Of a stretch of 29,954 nucleotides of DNA, positions 14,824 to 22,830 are shown piece after piece. Both the position numbers and the translations under genes were made by a program. This DNA is from JAUVXE01 sp964349355 (GTDB lineage: Bacteria > Actinomycetota > Coriobacteriia > Anaerosomatales > SLCP01). The stretch spans positions 1 through 29,954 of the forward strand of contig CAYGFZ010000023.1 in the NCBI GenBank assembly GCA_964349355.1, in the 5' to 3' direction. Numbering within the stretch: position 1 is the first letter of the stretch; each line of letters begins with the position of its first letter. The notes below the pieces were generated by a model. The model saw only the letters and a program-made list of their open reading frames with translations, searched no databases and was not told the origin of the DNA.

Positions 14824-16636
14824 ATGCGGGAGGAACTTGGTTTGGGGACTCGCCTCTCGCGAGTCTGTCGTTCGCTTCGGCCGTCGATTGCTGTATTCAC
14901 GGCAGGAGTGCTCGGATTCGGGTCGATAGCACCGTCGAGCAGCATGGCGGCTTGGAGGCACGACCGGTTGGGTGAACGGATTCTTGCCTGGAAGCCTTTG
15001 GTATCAGTATCAGCTCACCGGTGACGCGGCTTCCCGCGATTCGGCACGCGTGAGACAGGCGACGTTCGAGTCGCATGCGACACGGACGAACAATCACGAC
15101 CTCGGCTTCCTCTTCATGAGCAGCTACGGCAACGCGTATCGCATGACGGGCGATCGAAGGGCTCGGGAGACGCTCCTGAACGCGGCTTCGTCTCTCGCAC
15201 AGCGTTACGATCCGCGCGTCGGCATGGTGCGTTCGACGAACACGCGCGAGGACTTTCGTGTGATCATCGATACGACGATGAATCTCGAGCTGCTCTTCTG
15301 GGGGGCGCGCAACGGGGGTAATCCGGAGTGGCGCCAGATGGCCACTTCCCACGCACTCGGCGCGGCACGGGACTTCATGCGCTTCGATGGGAGCACGTTC
15401 CACTACGTGGGCTACCGTGAGTCCGACGGCGCGGTGCTCCGCAAGGGGCAAGTGCAAGGCTACTCGGCGCAGAGTACCTGGTCGCGCGGACAGGCGTGGA
15501 TGATCCATGGGATGGGGATCGCTTACCGTGAAGCCGGGGACCCGCGCTTCCTCGATGCCGCCCGGCGCGCCACACGCTACTGGAGCGAGAACGTTCCCGA
15601 CGACTACGTCCCGTACTGGGACTTCCGTGCTCCGGGGATCCCGGATGAGCCTCGAGACAGCTCGGCCGCAGCGATCGCAGCCTCGGCGTTCGTCGAACTG
15701 TCTCGTCTCGATCCCGATCCGCGGTGGCGCCGGACCTACGCCGATCTGGCGGAAGCGACCCTCGAGAGCCTGAGCTCCCCGGACTATCTTGCCGAGGGAA
15801 TCCGGCTTCCGGCCGTGCTCAAGCATGGTACCTATGCCGCGACTATCGGGATGGCCGACCACGGGACATCATGGGGGGACTACTACTTCCGAGAGGGGCT
15901 CATGCGCTACGGGACGGCGGTCGAGCGCATCGGTGGCCCCGACCGCTATCACACGTCCGCGCGTACGAGCTCCTCGGTGTTCTCAACTGCGCCGGTCGCT
16001 GTGGTAGCCAGCGGGGAGTCGTTCCCGGATGCCCTGAGCGCAAGCAGTCTGGCAGGAACCCTCGGCGCTCCCTTGCTCTTGACCGGAGCGCAGGGCTTGC
16101 CGGGAACCGTGCGCTCGGAGCTCGCCCGGCTGAAGGTCTCGCAGGTGGTGATCGTTGGCGGCACAGCAGCCGTCTCCACAACAGTCCAGTCAGCGATCGG
16201 ACGACTGCCCGGTGTGCGAGTGACGCGTGTATCCGGCGCCGATCGTTTCGCCACAGCCGTCAAGGTTGCCGACCGTGTGAGCCCGGGTTCGAAACAGGCG
16301 CCGATCGTCTTCATCGCGCGCGGCGACGACTTCGCTGACGCTCTCGCGGCCGCTCCGGTCGCCTATGCCCAGGGAGCGCCGATTCTGTTGACGCCCTCGG
16401 GTAGACTGCATCCGGCCACAGCTCAGGCGGTCACCAGCCTTCGTCCGGAACGGATCGTGGTGCTCGGAGGTGAGGCGTCGCTCTCTCCGGGGATCGTCAG
16501 GGGCCTGCAGACTGCCAACCCGTCGAGCGCGGTGACCCGCATCGGCGGACAGGATCGTTACGATACGGCCGCCCGTTTCGCTCGCTGGGCACAGTCTAGC
16601 GCGACTTTCCGAGTTACGCGGGCAGTGACGACATAA
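14824..16636 (+). pseudogene. GH88 unsaturated uronyl hydrolase fused to CWB2 repeats, frameshifted and 3'-truncated
   Basis: The gene starts well: GGAGG four bases before ATG 14824, then a signal-peptide-like segment (LRPSIAVFTAGVLGFGSIA). That frame leaves the family at about 14930-14971 and stops near 15024. The GH88 body continues one frame over, from about 14945 (AWRLGGTTGWVNGFLPGSLW), and runs to 16636. GH88 hallmarks are complete: NNHDLGF and VIIDTTMNLELLF (both catalytic Asp), GYSAQSTWSRGQAW, YWDFRAPG and DHGTSWGDYYF. Helix 1 of the barrel is missing, so bases were probably deleted. Two full CWB2 repeats follow (15.92-16.53 kb). The third stops after ARWAQ, where the IS begins; the last dozen codons and the TAA are IS sequence. 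GTG 14972 could still give an unsecreted product. Confidence 0.8.
16600..16616 (+). repeat. IS left inverted terminal repeat
   Basis: It starts CGCGACTTTCCGA and matches the reverse complement of 18502-18518 at 16 of 17 bases. Read through in the GH88-CWB2 frame it encodes ATFRV, which is foreign to the CWB2 repeat. Confidence 0.82.
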
Positions 16637-16658
16637 CCGCAGCTCAAGCGGCCCGTTT

Positions 16659-18353
16659 TCAGGTCTTCGGTGTATTACCCCCACCCGGCATGTATTCGGC
16701 GAGTCCGAGTGCGTCGACGAGGCGTCGCTGCACATCGCTCAGCTCCGAGATCTCGCTTCTGACCCTCGGCCGGCCGATGCCGCCGGCTGGAGCGTAGATC
16801 AGGTCCACCAGCTTGATCTGCGACAGCTCGGCCAGCATCGCCTTTGGGCTGATGTCGATACCTGCTGCGCGTACACGCCGCCACATGAGGTTGGCGATCA
16901 TGAGCGCGACGACGCAATAGAAGACGTGCACCCGTATCTTGTCGTCGGTCCAGTGAAACATCGGCGAGAAGGAGATGAAGGCGGGGTCCTTCATCTGTCT
17001 GAATGCGTTCTCCACGACACTCTGGCTGCGATAGGCCGCCACGATCTGAGCGTCGGACAGATCGGTGCGGCCGGTGAACAGGATGCGCTTGCCGAAGTGC
17101 ACTCCCTCGACTTCTTCCCGCGCCTCCTCGTCGACGTGGAAGTCCAGGGCAAGACCTCCGGGTCCATCGTTCAGTTCGGTGTGCATGATCGAGCGCACCC
17201 AGCGCGGCTGGCAGATCTCGGCGATCATGGCTTCCACGTCGCGCATGGTGCGCCGGTAGCGCCCCCGCTTCAGGACCGCAGCCAGTTCACTCAGCTGACG
17301 GGCCGCCTTGGCAAGGGTCTGGTCCAGACCGCGGCGCTGCTTGGCATAGAGTTCTTCTGAGAAGGTGACCACGAGGGTGCGGGAGACTCCGAAGACCTCC
17401 TTTTCCACCCGGTGGGAAAAGACTCCCGCATACCCTTCCACGACTGAGAAGGTGGACAGGTCGACTGCGAGCAGCTCGGGGTGGTGCGTGGGCACGAGCG
17501 ATCCGACGAAGTGGTAGGGGGAGGCGTCGAGTGAGGCGAAGTTGGCCGCGCTGTTGTTGCCCTTGTCGAACACCAGCGTGATGTCACTGACCCCGGAGGC
17601 GAACGTCTGGTAGCGCTCGATGAGCGTCTCAGACAGGGCGGCGAAGCTCCTCGAATCGGCCATATTGCCCGGATAGGACAAGCTTGTAAGCGGGACGCAG
17701 GAGTCGGTCGAGACGAGCAGGGCCAGTCCCACCTGCCGCAGGTCGTGACGCTTTTGCTTGGAGTGACCCCGCCGGGGCAGATCCCCCGGTGTGGCCGAGT
17801 CGATGAAGGTGAAGAAGTTGGTGGCGTCGAGCACGAGGGCGGAGGTGTCGATGCCGAAGTGCTCGATGGCGACTTCTCCCAGCTTGGACTCTATGGCACG
17901 AAGTTCACCCTCGCCGAGCCGATCCATCGCGTCCCAGAACCGCTGGGGTGCAAGGTCTGCGGACTTCAGCTTGATGTGAGACGACAGCGCACTCCTCTCA
18001 TACCACGCGCCCATCTGGGATTTCGAGCACGGTGCCGCCACACGGTTGAGAGCCGCCAGCGTGAAGCGGGTCCCCACCGAGACCCCCTGGGCCCTCTTGG
18101 GCGCGGCCTCGTCGACGATCGATGAGAGCCCCAGCTCGGCGGCGATGGCATGAGCGGCCATCGACGCTCCGAACTCGCGCACCCTGACGCGGTCCGGGCC
18201 GGCCGGAGCTGCGGCGTCCAGACGGGCGAGCAGGTCGGCGGCCTTGCCCAGGTAGACCTGACGAACGATGCGGGGCTTGCCCTCCACCCTGGACGACTCG
18301 ACCAGGTAGTAGTAGGCCTTCCCGCGTTTCATCTTCTTGATGATCGATGCCAT
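16659..18353 (-). CDS. IS1634-family transposase (DDE, IS4 superfamily)
   Basis: The 564-aa protein has the IS1634-type N-terminus (MASIIKKMKRGKAYYYLVES, then GKPRIVRQVYLG). The DDE core is intact: first Asp in LVLDATNFFTFID, second in LVFDKGNNSAANF, and Glu in YRSQSVVENAFRQMK, the Y-R-E-K signature of IS4-like enzymes. Full length and no frameshift suggest it is active or recently so. No Shine-Dalgarno precedes ATG 18353; the -10 box sits about seven bases upstream, implying a leaderless mRNA. Its last codons overlap an 11-base sequence that is the reverse complement of one just upstream of the start. Confidence 0.92.
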   Translation of the reverse strand: MASIIKKMKRGKAYYYLVESSRVEGKPRIVRQVYLGKAADLLARLDAAAPAGPDRVRVREFGASMAAHAIAAELGLSSIVDEAAPKRAQGVSVGTRFTLAALNRVAAPCSKSQMGAWYERSALSSHIKLKSADLAPQRFWDAMDRLGEGELRAIESKLGEVAIEHFGIDTSALVLDATNFFTFIDSATPGDLPRRGHSKQKRHDLRQVGLALLVSTDSCVPLTSLSYPGNMADSRSFAALSETLIERYQTFASGVSDITLVFDKGNNSAANFASLDASPYHFVGSLVPTHHPELLAVDLSTFSVVEGYAGVFSHRVEKEVFGVSRTLVVTFSEELYAKQRRGLDQTLAKAARQLSELAAVLKRGRYRRTMRDVEAMIAEICQPRWVRSIMHTELNDGPGGLALDFHVDEEAREEVEGVHFGKRILFTGRTDLSDAQIVAAYRSQSVVENAFRQMKDPAFISFSPMFHWTDDKIRVHVFYCVVALMIANLMWRRVRAAGIDISPKAMLAELSQIKLVDLIYAPAGGIGRPRVRSEISELSDVQRRLVDALGLAEYMPGGGNTPKT

Positions 18354-18360
18354 ACTAAGG

Positions 18361-18390
18361 GTAATACACTACAGAGCATGAACATGTCAA
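18361..18390 (-). promoter_or_regulatory. Predicted transposase promoter
   Basis: On the minus strand a perfect TTGACA (18385-18390) is followed after 18 bases by TATTAC (18361-18366), ending about seven bases from the ATG. ACTAAGGGTAATAC occurs on the plus strand across the -10 box (18354-18367) and again at 18421-18434, suggesting a binding site that controls expression. Confidence 0.55.
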
Positions 18391-18501
18391 TACCAGCTCA
18401 TGAATCAACAGAGAATGCCGACTAAGGGTAATACGCTTGAAGACGCACACGCACAGCAGCTGATCAGGGGCGATGGTCGCCTACCGGGCGAGGGAAGACG
18501 C

Positions 18502-18518
18502 TAAGTCGGAAAGTCGCG
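18502..18518 (-). repeat. IS right inverted terminal repeat
   Basis: Its reverse complement starts CGCGACTTTCCGA and pairs with the left end at 16 of 17 positions. It is followed directly by CTAG. Confidence 0.82.
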
Positions 18519-18545
18519 CTAGTTGCCGACAGACTACTGCGTTCC

Positions 18546-18630
18546 GCCTAACGCCGTAGCGCATAACTCGCGCGCCATGCGCTTACAGGATACGTCAACC
18601 TCCTGCGCGTCGAGGAAGCGCGGGTTAGAC
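18546..18630 (-). other. attC site of cassette A (array distal end)
   Basis: On the minus strand R'' is GTCTAAC (18624-18630), overlapping the TAA stop of the cassette A gene, and R' is GTTAGGC (18546-18552). The internal arms pair less well than in the other sites, with a clear GTA-GCGCAT/ATGCGC-TTAC hairpin beside R'. The IS end lies 27 bases further on. Confidence 0.75.
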
Positions 18631-19530
18631 AGATTGATCGCGGTCTCTACGCTCAGAATCCATCTTGCGGATCAGATTGGCGTCTGCGACCGGAAGGACT
18701 TTAAGTGCATTCTCAAGGTCTCCCGCGTCGAGAAATCCTGCAGCAGCATCAGGGTGAGTCGTAGCGGACGGCAGAAACGCAACTAGGAGTAGCGTGACTG
18801 ACACCTGAACCGCACACATCATGCGAGTCGCGAATTGGAGGAGAGTCTCCGCGTTGAATCTGATCGCGTTGCAGGCGCACAACTCTGTAGCGGTGCGCAA
18901 ACGTCCGCGCGCGTGCACGTAGGAATCGAGATCGCCCATGGAGTCAGCGAACCGTTCTCGGAGCTGCGTCTCGCTGGCGAACTGACCAGCATGTTCCAGA
19001 GCCATGAGAAGATTGAACATCGACCCCCAACGAGGAGTGCGACACCCGTCGATTGCCCACTCTTCAAGGGTAGTCGCAGCTCGATCGGGCGATTGCTGCG
19101 CGCCGAAACCGAGGGGCAGCACCCAATTGACATCGGAAATCCCCGGCAGTCCGAGATCCGGAGGAAGCATCGTTCGAAGCAACTCCAGCTGTCGTTCAGT
19201 CACGACGGGTCCCTCCGGCAACGCCGCCTGAAGTAGGCTGAGTTCGCAGACGGACCGAAGGGTCGCGTACGCCTGGACATAGAAACCGCTGTACGCAAGA
19301 CACACCGAATTGTTTAGCTGGAACGACGATTCGTTGTACGGGAGTCTGTGATCACCGAAGTAGGGCACCAAGTCGTCCAGCGCCGCATATGCTCGCAAGT
19401 GCTCGACAAGCCTGGTCGCCAGACGATTTCCAGATGCAGACGACAGGCGCTCACGGGTCTCAGCGGCCACGCCAGCGACATCACTGAGGCCGATCAAGGC
19501 CTCGATGTGCGCTGCGCTGTCAGTTGCCAT
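18625..19530 (-). CDS. Cassette A: helical protein of unknown function
   Basis: The 301-aa protein is not recognised. It looks all-helical, without a signal peptide. Visible pieces are a hydrophobic helix pair around VCLAYSGFYVQAYATLRSVCELSLLQAALPEG (about 75-107), SMGDLDSYVHARGRLRTATELCACNAIRFNAE, and a hydrophobic stretch VQVSVTLLLVAFLP. The ATLRSVCELSLL helix followed later by SYVHARGRLR recalls large helical families of the DUF5677/HEPN kind, but no RNase motif can be assigned. The start is ATG 19530 with GGAG three bases away. It starts 16 bases inside its cassette border and its stop overlaps the attC, typical of one-gene cassettes. Given its neighbours a defence role is possible but unproven. 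Confidence 0.75.
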   Translation of the reverse strand: MATDSAAHIEALIGLSDVAGVAAETRERLSSASGNRLATRLVEHLRAYAALDDLVPYFGDHRLPYNESSFQLNNSVCLAYSGFYVQAYATLRSVCELSLLQAALPEGPVVTERQLELLRTMLPPDLGLPGISDVNWVLPLGFGAQQSPDRAATTLEEWAIDGCRTPRWGSMFNLLMALEHAGQFASETQLRERFADSMGDLDSYVHARGRLRTATELCACNAIRFNAETLLQFATRMMCAVQVSVTLLLVAFLPSATTHPDAAAGFLDAGDLENALKVLPVADANLIRKMDSERRDRDQSV

Positions 19531-19546
19531 CTTCTCCAGCCATTCT

Positions 19547-19633
19547 GTCTAACGATGTAGCGCATAAGCTGCGCGGCACGTGCTCTCAGGTCGATTCTAC
19601 CTCGTACGCGTCAGCTTGATGCGCTGGTTATCC
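19547..19633 (-). other. attC site of cassette B
   Basis: On the minus strand R'' is GGATAAC (19627-19633) and R' GTTAGAC (19547-19553). The inner arms pair as AGCGCAT-c-AAGCTG with CAGCTTATGCGCT, leaving one unpaired C in the 5' arm, the extrahelical base that gives attC its strand polarity. It lies between the stop of the HNH-ATPase gene and the start of cassette A. Confidence 0.85.
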
Positions 19634-19642
19634 AGAGTTGCG

Positions 19643-20824
19643 CTAGGCGCCGATCATCCGCTTGATGGTCTTCGGGTGATCGCGACCCTCAAATTCATAG
19701 ACCTGCCAGCCCTCGAGATCTGCCCTGTCATCGTGGACAACTACAACCGTCTGAAACTGCAGGTCGGGGGATGAGACGCGCTGCAGCACCGCGGATGCGT
19801 TGTCACGATCAAAGATGCCGAAGTCCGCATCCAAGCAGAGCATCACGGGGCGATATCCAGAGAGCACTGTTGAGTGCGCAATCGCGCACTCGATGACGAC
19901 CAATTCCTGCAGGGAGGCGGAGAGGCTAAAGAAGGGCATGTTCCTTGCCCTTCCGTCACGAAAGGTGATTTCGAGTTCAGTACCCTCCACGGTCGCCCGC
20001 GAGATGATTGACTCAGGATCCTTAGAAATGAAGGGGATCACAGCCGCAGCGTCCTGTGGAGTTATTCCAACCTGTTCAGCGATACGCTCCAAAGGCAGTC
20101 TGGAGGCCAGGACTCCCTCCGGACCTTCCTTCACGACAAAGACAACGGTGAGATCCAGCGGATTGAAAGGCACGGCCTTGCCGTCAACGACGCATTCCGC
20201 GCGACTATCAATATGAGCGAACTCAATATCATGTGCGCGGACTGAGTCAAGGAAGCGGACATCCAGCGAGAAGTCGGTGCGATCCCATCTTGAAGCGAGT
20301 TCGGACGAGAAAGCGGTCGCCATCCATTCGAGCACTGCCGTCTTGCCGGTTCCGTTTGGCCCGTGGAACACCGTCGACTTCCCGAACTGAATCTTCGTCC
20401 CTGCAGCAAAGAACGGATTTGGCCCGAGTGTAATTGACTCTACCCAGCCGTTCAGCGAGGGGAGGTCGCCAAGCTCGCGTGAAACGCGGGACTCGTGCAG
20501 GTCGCGGTAGCCATAAAGCACGGACGCAGGGAACTTCTCTCCTCGATGGAGGTCGACCAGATCTGCATGCGTCGAACAGAGCCATATGCAGTTGCGAACA
20601 GAACGCAACTGATCCTCGCTCATCGCACCCTGCCCGCGGGGACCATTCGGGGACGCCGCGTATATGTGCGCAGCTTTGCCAAGCTTGGACACGGTGTCCG
20701 GGGTGGGGCCCGGTCCTATTGTCACCTTGCCGCATTCAGGGAAACTGCACTTGTAGCCAGCTCTCTGAGAAGCTAACAGCTTGATGGGGGGGAGGAAGTT
20801 GACACGCGAGCCGTCAGTAGACAT
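19643..20824 (-). CDS. Cassette B: HNH nuclease domain fused to an ABC/SMC-like ATPase
   Basis: The 393-aa protein combines two parts. Residues about 14-115 look like an HNH/zinc-binding domain: C26-x4-C31, AAHIYAASPNGPRG (51-64), N78, WLCSTHADLVD (C83, H86) and a closing HE pair. Residues about 130-393 are a compact ABC-type ATPase: Walker A GPNGTGKT (155-162), a signature-like SLSASLQELVVIE, Walker B-like PVMLCLDADFGIFD and a final VVVVHD. There is no long coiled coil, so it is smaller than SMC or RloC proteins. ATG 20824 is used because GGGGG precedes it; the longer frame to 20935 reads through attC. A nucleotide-gated DNA or RNA nuclease for phage defence is the likely role. Confidence 0.8.
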   Translation of the reverse strand: MSTDGSRVNFLPPIKLLASQRAGYKCSFPECGKVTIGPGPTPDTVSKLGKAAHIYAASPNGPRGQGAMSEDQLRSVRNCIWLCSTHADLVDLHRGEKFPASVLYGYRDLHESRVSRELGDLPSLNGWVESITLGPNPFFAAGTKIQFGKSTVFHGPNGTGKTAVLEWMATAFSSELASRWDRTDFSLDVRFLDSVRAHDIEFAHIDSRAECVVDGKAVPFNPLDLTVVFVVKEGPEGVLASRLPLERIAEQVGITPQDAAAVIPFISKDPESIISRATVEGTELEITFRDGRARNMPFFSLSASLQELVVIECAIAHSTVLSGYRPVMLCLDADFGIFDRDNASAVLQRVSSPDLQFQTVVVVHDDRADLEGWQVYEFEGRDHPKTIKRMIGA

Positions 20825-20862
20825 TAATCCCCCAGACTCGGTCTCGAAGTGGGCTTTCTTCT

Positions 20863-20921
20863 GGATAACGTCTATGAGATGAGCCGTGAGCGTAGCGAAT
20901 CGGCTCGATCTCATTGTTAGC
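20863..20921 (-). other. attC site of cassette C
   Basis: On the minus strand R'' is TGCTAAC (20915-20921) and R' GTTATCC (20863-20869). Arms AATGAGATCGAGCCG and CGGCTCATCTCATAGAC pair apart from one extra base in the 5' arm. The whole site is 59 bases. It shares its GATCTCATTGTTAGCAAGG end (plus strand) with the cassette E site. Confidence 0.88.
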
Positions 20922-20941
20922 AAGGAGCCCCACAACTGAAA

Positions 20942-21883
20942 TCAGCCCCTGAAGACCTCCTGCTGATGCCATTCTAGATGCTCGCGTCCTGGCAACCATG
21001 CGGAGTTGTCGGGCACGGCGATCTTCGAACCGCTGAGAGCATAGTAGCTGCGCCCGTTGTTGAAGTCCTCACGAAGACTATCACCGACGCAGAATTCGTA
21101 GTCTGGAGTGACCGTGACGTAGCCGCGGTCGTACAGCCGATGCAGGTCGCTGCGTAGCAATAGACCATTGTCGACTCGATGCTCGCCCCCGCGCCCATAG
21201 GGAACGATATGTGCGGCTTCAAGAACCGGACCCGAGTGCTCGCCGGTGACAGCGCACGCTCCCTTGTAGGCATCACGAACCGCCAAGCTGAAGAGGCCTT
21301 GTCCGAGTCGCGGGCGGACCAACGCGGGCTCCCCATATCGGGGGGCGTCCTCTGCAACACGCTCCACGTTCCAGTAACGCTGACCGCGACTTGCACGCTC
21401 AAGACAATCGCGGAAGAACCGACTACCTTCGCCGCTGTCGAGTGAGTACGTCTTGCCCTGCTGGATACCTGTTTTAGCCCAATCAGAGGGCGGTGTGACC
21501 CACTCGTCTGGCGAGAAGAAAACCGGCGCTGTGACCATGACGCAGCCGATTTGGAAGTCGCCGTTCCTTGAGCCGCCATCGCCCCGAAGGCGTGCGATAC
21601 GGTCGACCATGGCCTCGAAGTCCGGGGCGCCGTTCATTTCGCCGAAGCACTCCCAGGCCAGCCATGCAGGTAGCGACTCGAAGCGTTCGAAGAACCCGAA
21701 TCCGGCGATTTGCTTGAGGGGTGCACGGAGTTTGAAGAAGAACGGTTCCCCCGGTTTGATGGCGCGAAACGCCCGAGCGCCATGCGGTTGCCAGAAGTTG
21801 ACCTCGTCGACACGCGGATGAGCGGATAGGAATGCATACCAGTCCGGATCGGTGAGGCCTACGTATCCCCGCTGAGCATCCAT
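20942..21883 (-). CDS. Cassette C: PUA/EVE-like domain fused to an HNH endonuclease
   Basis: The 313-aa protein ends in a McrA-like HNH nuclease: ACAVTGEHSGPVLEAAHIVP (209-228) with H225, then N239 in VDNGLLLRSDLH and H248, and a DLHRLYDRGYVTV close typical of the family. The N-terminal 100 residues (VNFWQPHG, IKPGEPFFFKLRAP, IAGFGFFERFESLP, WECFG) have the layout of a PUA/EVE/ASCH-like fold, which in related proteins reads modified bases. Together this suggests modification-dependent (type IV-like) restriction of phage DNA. The domain call for the N-terminus is inference. ATG 21883 follows GGGGG by four bases. The stop lies 20 bases from its attC. Confidence 0.8.
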   Translation of the reverse strand: MDAQRGYVGLTDPDWYAFLSAHPRVDEVNFWQPHGARAFRAIKPGEPFFFKLRAPLKQIAGFGFFERFESLPAWLAWECFGEMNGAPDFEAMVDRIARLRGDGGSRNGDFQIGCVMVTAPVFFSPDEWVTPPSDWAKTGIQQGKTYSLDSGEGSRFFRDCLERASRGQRYWNVERVAEDAPRYGEPALVRPRLGQGLFSLAVRDAYKGACAVTGEHSGPVLEAAHIVPYGRGGEHRVDNGLLLRSDLHRLYDRGYVTVTPDYEFCVGDSLREDFNNGRSYYALSGSKIAVPDNSAWLPGREHLEWHQQEVFRG

Positions 21884-21917
21884 CGAGCCCCCAGACTCAG
21901 AAACGGTGCTGCTCTCT

Positions 21918-22019
21918 TGCTAACGTGTGTGGCATGACCCGCAAACCGCGGCCCGACCACGTCTTCGACTCAGACTACCTCACCGCCGCGGTTTGTCGGT
22001 GTCGATGCCATTGTTAGGC
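21918..22019 (-). other. attC site of cassette D
   Basis: The site is 102 bases. On the minus strand R'' is GCCTAAC (22013-22019), overlapping the TAA stop of the cassette D gene, and R' is GTTAGCA (21918-21924). AAACCGCGG and CCGCGGTTT form the paired arms, extended by GGCAT/ATGCC nearer the boxes. The loop of over 40 bases is the longest of the simple-stem sites here. Confidence 0.88.
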
Positions 22020-22811
22020 CTCGCGGAACCCCAGTGCTGGACCCAAACTGGTCGCACCGCCTTCAGAGAAGACAGCACACACCTTGATGTACCACGGCCA
22101 AGCATCCCTCGCCTCGTTGTAATACGACGCATCTTTGCGGTTGGGATGATGGGTTTCGAGCTTGACCGCGTGATGGCCGGCGAGGTCCACTACCTCTGCC
22201 ACGTACTGCCCGGATGGATCAACTCCCCTGCGGACTACGGGGAGCCTACCGTGAACTGCCTCGCGTGCTCGCTTGCCCTGAGTGATGAGGATGTCCGGCC
22301 TCAGCACCGCTAGCTCGCCCGGAATGAACTCGCTGCAGTTGCGGAAGATGCGCGCCACGCCCTGGGCAGTACCTCGCGACGCATCCTTGCACTTTGCGCT
22401 GTTGGTATGAGCGAAGAATCGGTGCATCTCCGAGAACCCCGGGGACTGCTTCCCACGTGAGCGTGCGATCGACGCAAGTATCGCGTGAGCCATCGAGTAG
22501 GTCTTGTACCAGTGCGACTGCTTCATGAAGTTTGGGGCGCCGCTGATTGGATGGAGCTGCTCATACTCCCACGCCGTCACGGCAGCAACAGTCCGCTGTT
22601 CGGGTGCTCGCCCACAGAGATCGGTGGCGGGATCCAGCGACAAGAAGAGGAGCCGCGGGAGTCCACCAGCTACGTATTGGTCTCCCACGAGCGGCTCTCT
22701 GGCCTCAACGAAGTCACCGGCGCCGCGAGAGCAATCGGCGAGATGCCGGCAATGGAAGTCGCAGGCGGCAATTCCCTGCGCCCGGTAGTAGTCAGCCAGT
22801 TCGCTGAGCAT
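22014..22811 (-). CDS. Cassette D: uracil-DNA-glycosylase-like Fe-S protein
   Basis: The 265-aa protein matches the UDG superfamily in order: C17-x3-C21 near the start, RLLFLSLDPA (53-62) in place of the family VGxxPG strand, FAHTNSAKC (133-141), a second cysteine C159 in RNCSEFIPGEL, LRPDILITQGKRA (170-182) and LETHHPNR (218-225) with the conserved His-Pro. Four cysteines (17, 21, 141, 159) have the spacing expected of the 4Fe-4S cluster of family 4/5 UDGs. It would excise uracil or another modified base; against phages with non-standard bases it could be a defence glycosylase. The start ATG 22811 has GGGGGAG four bases upstream. The last residues are read from attC. Confidence 0.72.
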   Translation of the reverse strand: MLSELADYYRAQGIAACDFHCRHLADCSRGAGDFVEAREPLVGDQYVAGGLPRLLFLSLDPATDLCGRAPEQRTVAAVTAWEYEQLHPISGAPNFMKQSHWYKTYSMAHAILASIARSRGKQSPGFSEMHRFFAHTNSAKCKDASRGTAQGVARIFRNCSEFIPGELAVLRPDILITQGKRAREAVHGRLPVVRRGVDPSGQYVAEVVDLAGHHAVKLETHHPNRKDASYYNEARDAWPWYIKVCAVFSEGGATSLGPALGFREA

Positions 22812-22830
22812 TCGACTCCCCCTGTCGTAG

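Larger units (their letters stand above)
16600..18518. mobile_element. IS1634-like insertion sequence
   Basis: The element is about 1.92 kb and carries one transposase gene. Its ends are 17-base inverted repeats, 16 of 17 matching (16600-16616 and the complement of 18502-18518, beginning CGCGACTTTCCGA). CTAG flanks both ends (16596-16599 and 18519-18522). As CTAG is its own complement, it may be a 4-base target duplication or part of the repeat. Size, one-ORF layout and transposase type fit the IS1634 branch of the IS4 superfamily. The left flank is the third CWB2 repeat of the GH88 gene; the right flank is 23 bases from the first attC. Confidence 0.85.

Noticed and set aside
18523..18786. 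Plus-strand open frame of 87 codons next to the IS
   Set aside because: It crosses attC and is antisense to the end of the cassette A gene; no ribosome site or family resemblance.
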